Shown here: in pieces, positions 40,465 to 49,665 of the stretch | Numbering within the stretch: the stretch's first letter is position 1 | Layout: each line of letters starts with the position of its first letter | NCBI GenBank assembly: GCA_023701435.1 | Contig: JAMPXB010000006.1 | Coordinates: 1-64,000, forward strand | Source of the DNA: Bacteriovoracaceae bacterium | GTDB lineage: Bacteria > Bdellovibrionota > Bacteriovoracia > Bacteriovoracales > Bacteriovoracaceae | Length of the DNA: 64,000 nucleotides | Direction of reading: 5' to 3' | Position numbers and translations under genes: made by a program | Notes under the pieces: generated by a model | Databases searched by the model: none | What the model was told of the DNA's origin: nothing | What the model saw: the letters and a program-made list of their open reading frames with translations, nothing else

Positions 40465-42243
40465 ATGATGCAAGAAGGTCTAGTCTTATCGGGTAAGTAC
40501 AAATTAATCAGACAAATACAAGTTGGCGGCCAAGCTACCGTTTATTTGGCCCTCATCGAAAATAATGAGCTATCATTCTCAAAAGAAGTCATTGTTAAGA
40601 TCTTCACACCTTCTGAAACTAGCTATGACAGTTTTTTTTCTGAAATAAAAATACTTACTGAATTAAATCATCCTTATATTGCAAAGATTTATGATGTTGG
40701 CGTTCATGAATCAAGTCCATATATTGTTCTAGAGTATATTGACGGGTTAAACCTTAGAGAATTAAAAGAAAGACTTTTATCCAAGAATACTCCATTTCAG
40801 GATGGTGACATTTTACAAATACTTGAAAACATTCTTGAGGCTTTGATTTTTATTCATAACTTTAAAGGACAAAGACTCGTTCATAGAGATATATCACCAA
40901 GTAATATCGTAATATCTAGGGATGGATTTGTTAAATTAATCGATTTTGGAATATCTAAGATCCCCACAAATAAACTAGCAGGCAAACCGGCCTACTTACC
41001 TGAAAAGGTTTTAAATGGCCGAGAAGCATATTCAAAATCAACGGACAACTACTCTCTAGGAATATTAATATACGAGCTACTAAGCAAAAGAAAGGTACAG
41101 CAAGAAACCGATGTTGATCTTGCACTTATCGCGGACAAAGATATTCGAACATTTGTTAAAGAATTAATACGCCCTGAAGCTGATTCCGAAAAAGTCCTTA
41201 AACAAGTTAAGAAAAAAATGATTCAATTAGGCAGCGACTTGCCGGGGTTAGTGCATAAAGCTCTCGATGAACAATATGTATCAGATAGCACAGTTCAGAA
41301 TATTCAAGTTCAATCACTCAACTCCTCTTCGAAAAAGAATTACCGGTGGCTACTTGGAAGCTTAAGTTTTGCTCTTCTAATCTCCCTCTTCTGTTTATAT
41401 TCCTTTTCTTCAAAGAGTGACCTCAATCTTGTTTTTGAAGAGGCAAATTCTCGAACAATAAAAGATATTACCCCACCCTTTCTTGATCTAACGTTACCTA
41501 TAATTCATTCAGATCAGTTTACTAAAAAATCATGTGACAATTACTGCTTTAACTTTGCGGCCGTACTTAGCGCCAATGAAAAGAACTTTTATGAAAAATC
41601 GATTATTTCACCTGATTTTAATTCTCTCCTTAAGCCCACTTTTACAGAACAAATACAAAGTTTCCGAGCGATTTACCGTAATCTCGCAGTTCATTTCAAC
41701 GAATATGGTCACAAATGTTCTTTGATTTCTAATATTTGTGGTCAAATTAAACCAGTTGCCATCCATATTGCCGCAAATGCCCCATTATCTACCAGTAATG
41801 AAGAGCTTGATAGAAACTTGATGAGGCTATTCGATGGAAAAGATAAAAAATTTAAAAGGATGCTCGATAATATTAATGAAGGGACAATCATCGCCCCACA
41901 GAATTCATACAAATACAGACTGCTTGAAAAGCTAGAGGGATCAAGTCAAAGATTCATTCTTGTTGATGGTGATCTTGATCTAAAAACTTGTCAGAATATT
42001 GGTGATGATGCTTATTTATTAAGCACTCGCTGGCAATCCTCTAAAGAGGATCCTCCTTCTTATGATTTTGAAGTTATTCTTTTAAATAATGTCATGAATA
42101 TTCTTCCTAAAGGATTACACGCAAATATTCCTTATTATTGGATAGGCTTAGCTGACGAACATGAAAGAGTTGTGGATATTTGTCACTATAAACGCTCCAG
42201 AGGAAAGCTTTCAATCATACAAAACTGGAGTTTAACGTTCTGA
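40465..42243 (+). CDS. Transmembrane Hanks-type Ser/Thr kinase
   Basis: A 592-aa protein. The kinase domain (residues 8-270) has a glycine-rich loop (QIQVGGQATVYLAL), catalytic Lys in EVIVKIF, HRDISPSNIVI, DFGIS and an APE-like LPEKV. A membrane helix (YRWLLGSLSFALLISLFCLY, residues 292-311) is followed by a 280-residue extracytoplasmic part with a C-x3-C (KSCDNYCFNF) start, likely a ligand sensor. HRDISPSN has Ile-Ser where Leu-Lys is typical, so the catalytic loop lacks the usual Lys. It phosphorylates target proteins, perhaps the wHTH/FHA-like partner. GGAG precedes the start. Confidence 0.8.
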   Translation: MMQEGLVLSGKYKLIRQIQVGGQATVYLALIENNELSFSKEVIVKIFTPSETSYDSFFSEIKILTELNHPYIAKIYDVGVHESSPYIVLEYIDGLNLRELKERLLSKNTPFQDGDILQILENILEALIFIHNFKGQRLVHRDISPSNIVISRDGFVKLIDFGISKIPTNKLAGKPAYLPEKVLNGREAYSKSTDNYSLGILIYELLSKRKVQQETDVDLALIADKDIRTFVKELIRPEADSEKVLKQVKKKMIQLGSDLPGLVHKALDEQYVSDSTVQNIQVQSLNSSSKKNYRWLLGSLSFALLISLFCLYSFSSKSDLNLVFEEANSRTIKDITPPFLDLTLPIIHSDQFTKKSCDNYCFNFAAVLSANEKNFYEKSIISPDFNSLLKPTFTEQIQSFRAIYRNLAVHFNEYGHKCSLISNICGQIKPVAIHIAANAPLSTSNEELDRNLMRLFDGKDKKFKRMLDNINEGTIIAPQNSYKYRLLEKLEGSSQRFILVDGDLDLKTCQNIGDDAYLLSTRWQSSKEDPPSYDFEVILLNNVMNILPKGLHANIPYYWIGLADEHERVVDICHYKRSRGKLSIIQNWSLTF

Positions 42244-42362
42244 CTACACTCGGTTCTCGTAATTGCACATGACAAACCGGCCTAACACCTCGGCAATTCT
42301 TTTATAAAAAATTAACATGAATGAAGTGAAATCTCATGGGGAAAAGGTTTAGTGTGAGTAAT

Positions 42363-43067
42363 TTACCTTAAGATCAAGATGATCATGATAATAAATATCC
42401 ACAAAGGCCAAAGTGAAATTACAAATAAAAACAAGTCGAATATTAATGAAATAAAATCGATGATTAATGGGATGGAACCAGAGTCATTAACAGGAGATTT
42501 ATCATCGACAGATAAGTTACATTTGTTTAAATCTTGCAAATTAATAGATTTAACGATCGAGGAGTTCATGAAATTTTCAATATCTTGAAAAGCTGAAATT
42601 GGAATGCTTAATTTTCTCATCTCGAGACTTTCCACTTCCAAGTATTGTATCTCAAGTTCTGCACTATTCAATACTATCGCCTTTATTCGTTCGATAGGCA
42701 CCTTAGACCTATCCAGAGGATATAGAAAATAACCGTTCGATAATACCTTGTAATGAAAAAGTGGTTTCCTTATCTTGATATAAGATAACAATTCTATAAT
42801 TAATAGGTATGCAGATGCGATGAGAATTATAAGATAGAAAATCGTAATAACGAAATCTTTGACACTGAAACTAATTTTCTTACTGCTTATTGCTGAGAAG
42901 CAAACAGCTGAACAAATTATAACCATCAAAAACAAAGAAGCGGACGTTTTAAGTTTCTCTTTTTTTAAACTTTCAATCAGTTCATTAATACGACTTGCAG
43001 AATAGAAGTGATCGGATTGGTGAATAATTTTGTTCATCAAATAAATCCTCCATCTATTTCTTATCAA
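42363..43067 (-). CDS. Membrane protein, 234 aa
   Basis: A 234-aa protein with two central membrane helices (FLMVIICSAVCFSAI near 47, and FVITIFYLIILIASAYLLI near 72) and a C-terminal hydrophobic stretch (LFLFVISLWPLWIFIIMII) of one or two helices. A soluble segment lies between them (residues 95-200). No enzyme motif is visible. The start overlaps the stop of the 370-aa gene (14 nt), so they are co-transcribed. They converge on the kinase operon. An alternative start lies 10 codons later (MNKIIHQ). Confidence 0.5.
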   Translation of the reverse strand: MIRNRWRIYLMNKIIHQSDHFYSASRINELIESLKKEKLKTSASLFLMVIICSAVCFSAISSKKISFSVKDFVITIFYLIILIASAYLLIIELLSYIKIRKPLFHYKVLSNGYFLYPLDRSKVPIERIKAIVLNSAELEIQYLEVESLEMRKLSIPISAFQDIENFMNSSIVKSINLQDLNKCNLSVDDKSPVNDSGSIPLIIDFISLIFDLFLFVISLWPLWIFIIMIILILR

Positions 43068-44145
43068 ACAAGGCTACTTCAAGCTCAATTTTACTAAAAC
43101 AGATTAGATTCTCTAAAGCATCAAACAACCTATCTAGGTAATATTCATTGTCACGAGGGGTGTAAAAATAATTTACGAAGCCAGGGTTATCTGGTTCCAA
43201 GATGGAAAATTCGGCATACTCATTGGTAAAGTACGGTAAGTTATCAACCATCGTGATTTCAAATTTTCTTGATTTCATGGCCTTAACTAATTCTTCATCT
43301 TTAACTACTAAAAAAATAGAAGTCAGGTCTGAACCATCATATTGCTTTATAGTTACTAAAAATTCTTTCGATTCACCTTTAATCTCGAAGATTGCCCTTA
43401 AGAATAAAACTTCAAAGTCAAAGTACTCAGTTTTGATAAAGGATAGTTTTTTTGATGCAAGATATGAAACCACTCTTTCGTAATTTTTAATGACTTTATT
43501 TTCTGTTGCTAAGTATTTTACCCATGGGTAAACATCATCCCCCTTAAATGCAACTGCTTGGGACTCCATTAAAATAGATGAAAAAACATCTGGATTCGGA
43601 TTTTTCTTGTACAAGACCAAGGACTTAATAATTCTAAACGCTTTGGATTGTTGAGCTAAGATTATTTGATAAATGGTATTTGAGTTACATGTATCAATAA
43701 AAACATAGGTACTAAGGGTAAGTGAAACTTCAGATTGAGAGTTCACACTCATTCGGAGGGAGATGAGTCTTTCACCAAAAGAAAAATTTGAAAAAACAAA
43801 TTCCAATAAATGAGTACTATTCAAAAAGGATGAAGGGAAATTTACCTGAGTCAATATTTCAATAGACTCTTTACTATGAGGTAGAATAAAAGCAGATTGT
43901 ACTTCGCATCCAGAGGTTTTAAAAAAACTTTCATTTATCTCTTGTGCTTCCTCTTTAGAAAACAAAGACTCAGGTGTGCAACAATATGGAGATAATAATA
44001 GATACTCCTCGCCCTCATGCACCTGAAATCCACTCTCTCTTAAATCATCTAACGAAGAGGCTATCTTGTTTTTCAGATCTCCTAGAAGACTGGAATTCAT
44101 CTTACGGAAATGTTTTAATTTTCCTAAATGTGATAATACATCCAT
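43054..44145 (-). CDS. Hypothetical protein, 363 aa
   Basis: A cytoplasmic-looking protein with alternating helix and strand and no recognised domain. The longest frame (44166) starts with TTG; the ATG at 44145 is the more likely start. It has several Cys (SPYCCTPE, TSGCEV) without a zinc pattern. It overlaps the 234-aa membrane protein downstream and is divergent from the XRE-protease operon. The TGACA-N5-TGTCA box at 44301 lies between them and may serve both. Confidence 0.45.
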   Translation of the reverse strand: MDVLSHLGKLKHFRKMNSSLLGDLKNKIASSLDDLRESGFQVHEGEEYLLLSPYCCTPESLFSKEEAQEINESFFKTSGCEVQSAFILPHSKESIEILTQVNFPSSFLNSTHLLEFVFSNFSFGERLISLRMSVNSQSEVSLTLSTYVFIDTCNSNTIYQIILAQQSKAFRIIKSLVLYKKNPNPDVFSSILMESQAVAFKGDDVYPWVKYLATENKVIKNYERVVSYLASKKLSFIKTEYFDFEVLFLRAIFEIKGESKEFLVTIKQYDGSDLTSIFLVVKDEELVKAMKSRKFEITMVDNLPYFTNEYAEFSILEPDNPGFVNYFYTPRDNEYYLDRLFDALENLICFSKIELEVALFDKK

Positions 44146-44300
44146 ATTATATCTTTTTTTCTTCAATTATCGTTATTCTGACTCCAGCTAATCAACTGAA
44201 GATATTGTCCCGCTGAACTTCCATATAATTCCACTTAAATAATAACACATTTCTTTCAATTCTAATCGATTACCCATAACCGAACTATACAGACACAGCA

Positions 44301-44315
44301 TGACACTAAATGTCA
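44301..44315. promoter_or_regulatory. TGACA-N5-TGTCA box 2
   Basis: TGACA-CTAAA-TGTCA in the divergent gap between the 43054 gene and the XRE/protease genes. It lies 190 nt upstream of the XRE start. Same layout as boxes at 39427 and 47646. Confidence 0.5.
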
Positions 44316-44365
44316 CACCAAGCTTATACCATCTACTTATATTAACTAATAAGTGAGGCCATTAG

Positions 44366-44473
44366 ATGAAAACTCTATCCCCTATAAAACCGACCACCCC
44401 ATACATCACAAGTTGTGAATGCATAACCATGCCCATGATTTCGTCAGCACGAATATTTAATTCGCTGGAATGA
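44366..44473 (+). CDS. Possible 35-aa peptide
   Basis: A 35-codon ORF with GTGAGG 8 nt upstream of its ATG, upstream of the XRE gene. It reads MKTLSPIKPTTPYITSCECI and onward, ending at TGA at 44471. It has a C-x-C pair, no signal and no known family. It may simply be chance coding. The rest of the 340-nt gap 44167-44505 shows only the regulatory box. Confidence 0.25.
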   Translation: MKTLSPIKPTTPYITSCECITMPMISSARIFNSLE

Positions 44474-44505
44474 ATCATTATTAATCAAACTTAATTGAGG
44501 TCGAT

Positions 44506-44808
44506 ATGGAGGAAACGCTTATAAACAAGGTTAATGAGATGGAAAAAAATTTAAAAAAAATCTTAACTAAACACAAGATAACTCTGAAATCACTCTCTGT
44601 CGAAGTTGGAATTCCTGCCTCAACGATACATGGGTGGATGAATGGTGTTCCCCCAAAAAATATTCATGAAGTTAAAAAAATTGCTGATTTTCTCGGGGTA
44701 ACCATTGATGTCCTTTGTTTTGGAACTGTCGATGAAGTGAAAAGACGCAGAGAAAAAAGTGTCGGAGATCTTGGTGGAGTGGAGTTGATTTTAAGGTTTA
44801 AGGAGTAA
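44506..44808 (+). CDS. XRE-family regulator, 100 aa
   Basis: A 100-aa protein with an XRE HTH at residues 20-70 (KHKITLKSLSVEVGIPASTIHGWMNGVPPKNIHEVKKIADFLGVTIDVLCFG). It directly precedes the subtilase gene (4 nt after its stop), so it heads that operon and is a probable repressor of it. GGAGG-like AGGTCGATATGG is weak before the ATG. Its likely operator is the TGACA box at 44301 or related sites, by position only. Confidence 0.75.
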   Translation: MEETLINKVNEMEKNLKKILTKHKITLKSLSVEVGIPASTIHGWMNGVPPKNIHEVKKIADFLGVTIDVLCFGTVDEVKRRREKSVGDLGGVELILRFKE

Positions 44809-44811
44809 TTT

Positions 44812-46818
44812 ATGAAACTCGTAACATTCGTTGCTGCTACAATTCTATTATCAGGCTGTAAAGGAGGTGGCGGTGGTGGCAGTGCCGGTGGAGACACTGA
44901 TAAGAATGGGGATATGATCTCCGAAAGATATAACGATACGACTGCTGACCCGCTTGCTCCTTATCTATGGCATTTGAAGAATACAGGTCAGGCTAATTTC
45001 TCTTCAACCAGTGGCCTATCCGGAACAGATATCAATTTGTCGTCAACCCATAATTTTTATCGAGGTTCTGGTCAGACGGTCGTCGTATCAGATGGTCGAA
45101 TAGATATTCACCATGAAGATTTAGTAGATAATACAATTGAGGAAAAATCAAAAAACTATGCTATCAGCAATTTATCAGGAGAGAGTCCAACATCTGATGA
45201 CGACTCTGACTTTCATGGGACTGCAGTGATGGGAATCATTGGAGCTTCACGTGGGAATGGGAAAGGTATTTACGGGATTGCCCCATTGGCAAAGTACATT
45301 GGGCTCAATTTTCTGGATAGCGATCAAAGTCTGTCAAAGCTTCAAGATCAAGCAATTGTTACCTATAATGCTACCTATAATTTCAGTTATGGGTTTAGTA
45401 CCTGCCAACTACAACCGGTGTCTAAAAGTTACATTGATTATCTCAGATTCAGTGGCAACAGATATGTTACCTCCGCAGGAAATGACTATTCTGGAAACCG
45501 AACCTCATGCGGAGGAACTGCTGGGGTGTATCTCGGCAATGGGAATCTAGACCAAGTAAAAAGTTATCCACACTTTATAGTCGTTGCAGCCGTAGATGCT
45601 AATGGAGAAATTGCCGAATATTCAACTCCTAGCTCAAATATCTGGATAAGTGCACCAGGAGGAATGAATTATTCAGCACCGGGACTTCCCCTATTAAGTA
45701 CTGACTTGGAAGGATGTAATGCAGGAGCAGCAAACAATTCTTCCAAAGTTGATTTTGATAAAAATATTACAGGAACGAATCCAAACTGTGCGTATGCCAC
45801 AGAAGGAGTAGCAGGAACCTCTTTTGCGTCCCCAATGATCGCCGGGGTTGTTACTCTAATTAAAGAGGCCTGTGGTTTTAATTGCGATAGAAGAAAGATA
45901 AAGCATATTCTAGCCGTAACGGCAAAAAAGATTAAGCAATCCAGCGGGAACACTTCGCATCCTTTAGGGGCAGACTTGGCCGGTCACGTCTATCAAAATG
46001 GATGGATTACAAATGCAGCAGGTTTTAACTTTCACAACTGGTTTGGATTTGGACTCGTTGATACTGAGGCTGCAATCAATCTCGCCAAAAATAACTCAAT
46101 AGATCTGTATAATGAAAAGTATACAGATACGCCGACAGATCCGTTCTACAAATCTGGAAACATAAATCTCTCTATTCCAGACAATAGTGCCACAGGTAGG
46201 TCATCTACAATTTCCGTCGAAAAGCATAATTTAGTGATAGAGCATGTTCAAATTAAAATCAATATTAACCACACCTATAGTTCCGACCTTGGGATTGAGC
46301 TAACATCTCCCTCTGGAACAACAAGTAAACTTATGAGCATTAATAGTGGTTTAATTGGTGGGAACCTAACTGACTTAACTTTGGGTTCAAACGCATTTTA
46401 CGGTGAAAAAACATCAGGGACATGGACTCTAAAAGTCATTGATGGCTTTGCAGGGGATACAGGAACGATTGTTAATTGGGGATTAAGCATCGTGGGTAAC
46501 AAAGGTCAAACGACTGCCTCTACCCCAGGCGCAGTTACCAACATTGGCAACGCAGGAAATACAATTTATTGGACACCAAGTAGTGACCCAAATTTAAAAC
46601 GTTATGAAGTGTGCATTAAAACAGAGGACAGCTTTGGATCGTGTCCTGCATATAGTTGGTTTCCTATCGCCCCTGCAACGGCATTCGCCGTCACGAAATT
46701 TAATGTCATTAGTTGGTATAATATCTCCCCTGGCACTAAATATAAATTTAGTATTCGAGCTGTAGATCACAACGAGAATGAATCAGAAACTGTTGAACAT
46801 ACTTGGACGGCAATATGA
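44812..46818 (+). CDS. Lipoprotein subtilase with P and Fn3 domains
   Basis: A 668-aa S8 peptidase. The lipobox is LLSGCKGG (Cys near 16), followed by a Gly-rich linker, then the catalytic domain: Asp in VVVSDGRIDIHHEDL, His in DFHGTAVMGIIG, oxyanion Asn in TSAGNDYSG, and Ser in GTSFASPMIAG. A P/proprotein-convertase beta domain follows (VQIKININHTYSSDLGIELTSPSGTTS ... GTWTLKVIDGFAGDTG) and a C-terminal fibronectin type III-like domain. It is a surface or secreted protease, plausibly for prey or host protein digestion. No separate inhibitor-like prodomain precedes the catalytic part. Confidence 0.85.
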   Translation: MKLVTFVAATILLSGCKGGGGGGSAGGDTDKNGDMISERYNDTTADPLAPYLWHLKNTGQANFSSTSGLSGTDINLSSTHNFYRGSGQTVVVSDGRIDIHHEDLVDNTIEEKSKNYAISNLSGESPTSDDDSDFHGTAVMGIIGASRGNGKGIYGIAPLAKYIGLNFLDSDQSLSKLQDQAIVTYNATYNFSYGFSTCQLQPVSKSYIDYLRFSGNRYVTSAGNDYSGNRTSCGGTAGVYLGNGNLDQVKSYPHFIVVAAVDANGEIAEYSTPSSNIWISAPGGMNYSAPGLPLLSTDLEGCNAGAANNSSKVDFDKNITGTNPNCAYATEGVAGTSFASPMIAGVVTLIKEACGFNCDRRKIKHILAVTAKKIKQSSGNTSHPLGADLAGHVYQNGWITNAAGFNFHNWFGFGLVDTEAAINLAKNNSIDLYNEKYTDTPTDPFYKSGNINLSIPDNSATGRSSTISVEKHNLVIEHVQIKININHTYSSDLGIELTSPSGTTSKLMSINSGLIGGNLTDLTLGSNAFYGEKTSGTWTLKVIDGFAGDTGTIVNWGLSIVGNKGQTTASTPGAVTNIGNAGNTIYWTPSSDPNLKRYEVCIKTEDSFGSCPAYSWFPIAPATAFAVTKFNVISWYNISPGTKYKFSIRAVDHNENESETVEHTWTAI

Positions 46819-47489
46819 CAAATAATTATAAAATATTAGGCTGTTTATCAATTTTGGGAATATTGGCGTGGATTTTTTATCCAACTTCCACGCCTCCTAA
46901 GCATCAGAAGATATCTTTTAAAAAAGAAGTATCTAATCAACCGATGATATCGACAAATGTTAATTCAAAAGACTCAGACATTGGGAATATACGATTAGCT
47001 ATTCAAAAACCGGCCGAAAAGGCAACAGACAGTAAACGGACTCCAGCAAACATCGAAAATAAGTTTTTTAAATACCCCCTGACTGATTCATTCGATGTTT
47101 ATCCCAAAACGCAAATATCGAGTAAATATGCTGTTGTTAATGGCCTCGTCGCAAGCTTTAAAAAAACGTCATCGGCTATTCGTTCAATTGGCGGTCTTTA
47201 TTACTATGAGGAAGACCAATTCCAAGGCGGAAACGTAGTCGTATTTGATAATTATCAAGAAAAGTACGCTATGTGGTCAGGGGAAGTTATAATAGAAGCT
47301 TCAGAAAAAAATATTGAGAAACTACTTGGAAAGTTTGACGTGGAGATAGTGAGTAAAACACCAGGAAGAATGATATTTAAGGCAGGCCCAAATTTTAATC
47401 TTAGCACTGATATAAATTCTATAGAAAAAACTAATGGAGTTGTCTCCCTCTCGCTCGATCTAAAATATTCGAAATTAATGAGGCAATAA
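46815..47489 (+). CDS. Subtilase partner, exported 224 aa
   Basis: A protein with one N-terminal membrane/signal helix (YKILGCLSILGILAWIFYP). The soluble part is alpha/beta (YAVVNGLVASFKKTSSAIRSIGG, FDVEIVSKTPGRMIFKAGPN), similar to small prodomain/inhibitor I9-type or chaperone folds, but I am not sure. The ATG at 46815 overlaps the protease stop (ATGA), so it is translationally coupled. Secretion together with the protease makes an inhibitor or chaperone the natural guess. Confidence 0.5.
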   Translation: MTNNYKILGCLSILGILAWIFYPTSTPPKHQKISFKKEVSNQPMISTNVNSKDSDIGNIRLAIQKPAEKATDSKRTPANIENKFFKYPLTDSFDVYPKTQISSKYAVVNGLVASFKKTSSAIRSIGGLYYYEEDQFQGGNVVVFDNYQEKYAMWSGEVIIEASEKNIEKLLGKFDVEIVSKTPGRMIFKAGPNFNLSTDINSIEKTNGVVSLSLDLKYSKLMRQ

Positions 47490-47645
47490 TGATCATTTCA
47501 GGGGAACTTGAATTCCTTCATATTTAAGGGATATGGAGCTTTATTCTTTAACAGGGATAAATGCCAATACCTAAGTCAAAAATCTAAAGTTACTATCGCT
47601 ATTTTATTTTAAACATAACTATCTGATTTTACTTAGAAAGTCCCG

Positions 47646-47660
47646 TGACATTTTTTGTCA
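47646..47660. promoter_or_regulatory. TGACA-N5-TGTCA box 3
   Basis: TGACA-TTTTT-TGTCA, 57 nt upstream of the secreted protein at 47717. Third copy of the same palindrome. The following base pair GG is shared with the box at 39427. From 47490 to 47645 I see no gene. Confidence 0.5.
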
Positions 47661-47716
47661 GGCAATGAAAGTACAATTTAAAAAGATCGGGAATAGGCCA
47701 ACCTAAGGAGAGCCTC

Positions 47717-48235
47717 ATGAAAACATTCATTTTAATAGCACTTATTACATTATCGCTGCCAACAAAGGCCACATCACTCTTGGGTGAGTGGGCTTCATGT
47801 GTCCCGGGAAAGGACGGTATGGACATGGAGCATATCCTAAAATTCAGGGAAGACAATGTTCAGTTTGAAGTCCATGGTTTTAGTAACGCAAATAAAGAAA
47901 AACCATGTACCGAAGAATACGAATTACTAGTTGGGACGTATTGGTTTTACCAAGAGGATAACATCCAGTTAACAAGCACGGCTTTTTCACACTACATCAT
48001 AATTGGAAAAGAAAGTGCTATTCCCACTTTTAACAAAGAGAAGATATGCGGTATCTCAAATTGGAAGGTTAAGGAACGTGTAGAATGTACTGATGATGAA
48101 TCGCTCAGCAGTGATTTACCCCGCAGAGGAACAAAAACTAAGTTTGATTTTTTACTTAAAAGAGATGAATTACACATAATTAAAGATGGTCAAACTCACA
48201 TCTATATAAAAAGGAACAAAACGCCGAATAGATAA
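47717..48235 (+). CDS. Secreted protein, 172 aa
   Basis: A 172-aa protein with a signal peptide (cleavage near TKAT-S, residue 19). The mature part has WASCVPG...KPCTEEYELLVGTYWFYQED and strands typical of small lipocalin-like or beta-barrel folds. Four Cys (two likely disulfides). GGAGAG lies 6 nt before the ATG. The TGACA-N5-TGTCA box lies just upstream, so it may be co-regulated with the kinase and protease units. Function unknown. Confidence 0.55.
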   Translation: MKTFILIALITLSLPTKATSLLGEWASCVPGKDGMDMEHILKFREDNVQFEVHGFSNANKEKPCTEEYELLVGTYWFYQEDNIQLTSTAFSHYIIIGKESAIPTFNKEKICGISNWKVKERVECTDDESLSSDLPRRGTKTKFDFLLKRDELHIIKDGQTHIYIKRNKTPNR

Positions 48236-48300
48236 GCAACCAGTTGGTTTCAATAAATATTATGCACTTTTATTAATCCTCATAAAACAAGGCTGGAAAT

Positions 48301-48762
48301 ATGTTAAAGATTGAAACAGCTGATAGATTTCTACAAAGACATTATACTCAAATTGATGAATACATTCAGCAATTTGTAGCGATCTTAAAGGCCCATCCAC
48401 GTCTTTCAAAACTAGAAAATCTTTCCGTTGACTCTCTCCTGAGTCTTGACCTTTTTAAAACTCTTTCTTCCCAACATATGTTCTTACTATCTGCGTCTCA
48501 AGATGAAATTTATATCTTCATTGAAAAACTTGGAGAACATAATATGCATATCATGTATGATATCAATAAAGTCTTAATGCCACATGGAGATTACTCCTCG
48601 CCCTCAATAGAGGATTTAGAAGAATCGCTTACAAATGCTCCTTTCACGAAAAACATCATTGTCGCAATTACGTTCTATAATAATATTGCAGATGAAACGA
48701 TTATCTTTGGGGTTCCTTTAACAACAATTCTCAATTCATCAAAGATTTCACTAGCAAGCTAG
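48301..48762 (+). CDS. Hypothetical protein, 153 aa
   Basis: A 153-aa protein with no signal peptide or membrane helix. It contains helices and a possible strand region (TKNIIVAITFYNNIADETIIFGVPL) but no motif I recognise. GGCTGGAAAT precedes the ATG weakly. It ends inside the end of the minus-strand methyltransferase gene (4-nt overlap, tail to tail). Function unknown. Confidence 0.5.
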   Translation: MLKIETADRFLQRHYTQIDEYIQQFVAILKAHPRLSKLENLSVDSLLSLDLFKTLSSQHMFLLSASQDEIYIFIEKLGEHNMHIMYDINKVLMPHGDYSSPSIEDLEESLTNAPFTKNIIVAITFYNNIADETIIFGVPLTTILNSSKISLAS

Positions 48763-49328
48763 GCCCCAATGTCACGATAGATGTCGGCTTCAAGAATTAA
48801 CCTCTCACGCCAAGAACGATAGTAATAAAGTGCTGAGGAGATCAAGAATAATACCAGATTGAGAGGATTAACTAGTGTCATCCCAAACTCAGAAAGCACA
48901 TAACCTGAATACATGGGATGCCTAACCCATTTATAGATCCCTGAAGTGACTAGTTCTCTTTTGGCAGGAGATATCCCTATAGATGTGCCTAATTCAACTG
49001 TCGCAAGTGCCACTAAGAGAAATCCAATAATGGCCAATAGATTAGAAATCAGCAGCAAGACTCTAGATTCTTCTGTGGATGAAAAATAAAACAGAGGCAT
49101 GGCCGCAGAAATATAGCTAATAATACTCGTTGTTGTATTTGACTTCGTTTCTGCCGGAGTTCTCTTTAAAAAGAAATACCCCGCAGCAAAATCTCTAAGA
49201 ACCAGCAGGAGAAAGAAGAGAAGCTGGGTTTGGTACCAACGGTAGAAGGCAAAAACACCAAACCCAAACATCATTAATGAGCCAAAATACTTACTTCGAT
49301 CAGACTGCATATTAGATTCCAGGTCCAT
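48759..49328 (-). CDS. ICMT/PEMT-like membrane methyltransferase
   Basis: A 189-aa protein with four or five membrane helices and the SAM-binding signature of the isoprenylcysteine carboxyl methyltransferase family: VTSGIYKWVRHPMYSGYVLSEFGMTLVNP (residues 130-160), with the GxYxxVRHPxY core, and a C-terminal YYRSWRERLILEADI. Bacterial members methylate membrane lipids or small lipophilic substrates. It is the last gene of the sigma54-linked operon, overlapping the secreted 117-aa gene by 17 nt (start may be MQSDRSK, later). Confidence 0.8.
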   Translation of the reverse strand: MDLESNMQSDRSKYFGSLMMFGFGVFAFYRWYQTQLLFFLLLVLRDFAAGYFFLKRTPAETKSNTTTSIISYISAAMPLFYFSSTEESRVLLLISNLLAIIGFLLVALATVELGTSIGISPAKRELVTSGIYKWVRHPMYSGYVLSEFGMTLVNPLNLVLFLISSALYYYRSWRERLILEADIYRDIGA

Positions 49329-49665
49329 CTCTAGATATTCTCTTTAGTTCTTTTTTATTCACCATCTCGTAAAGAACTTTCTCCATACCAATGGCATTTG
49401 AATAACGAATAACAAGCTCACTAAAGGAATTTTTGAAATCATCATCGGTTTTGATTTCGGGAAAATCATTTGCAAGCTCAATTAATGCTTCTTCAACGGA
49501 ATCTCCACGGGCCGCTACTCTTTGTCTAAATTCGATGAGCTTAATTATGGCCTCCCCATCTTTTTCCAGTGAATACTTTACCTCTTCAAGAGCATAAACA
49601 CCCACTGTTTGAACCATTGCCCCGGTGGCCAAAATAATGGCGAGGCATTTCATAAAATTTTTCAT
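49312..49665 (-). CDS. Secreted protein, 117 aa
   Basis: A 117-aa protein with a signal peptide (residues 1-26, ILATGAMVQTVGVYA). The mature part is helical and acidic (DSVEEALIELANDFPEIKTDDDFKNSFSELV). It overlaps the hydrolase by ATGA. No domain known. As a product of the sigma54-linked operon it may be an exported factor released on sensing a peptide. Confidence 0.5.
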   Translation of the reverse strand: MKNFMKCLAIILATGAMVQTVGVYALEEVKYSLEKDGEAIIKLIEFRQRVAARGDSVEEALIELANDFPEIKTDDDFKNSFSELVIRYSNAIGMEKVLYEMVNKKELKRISRDGPGI

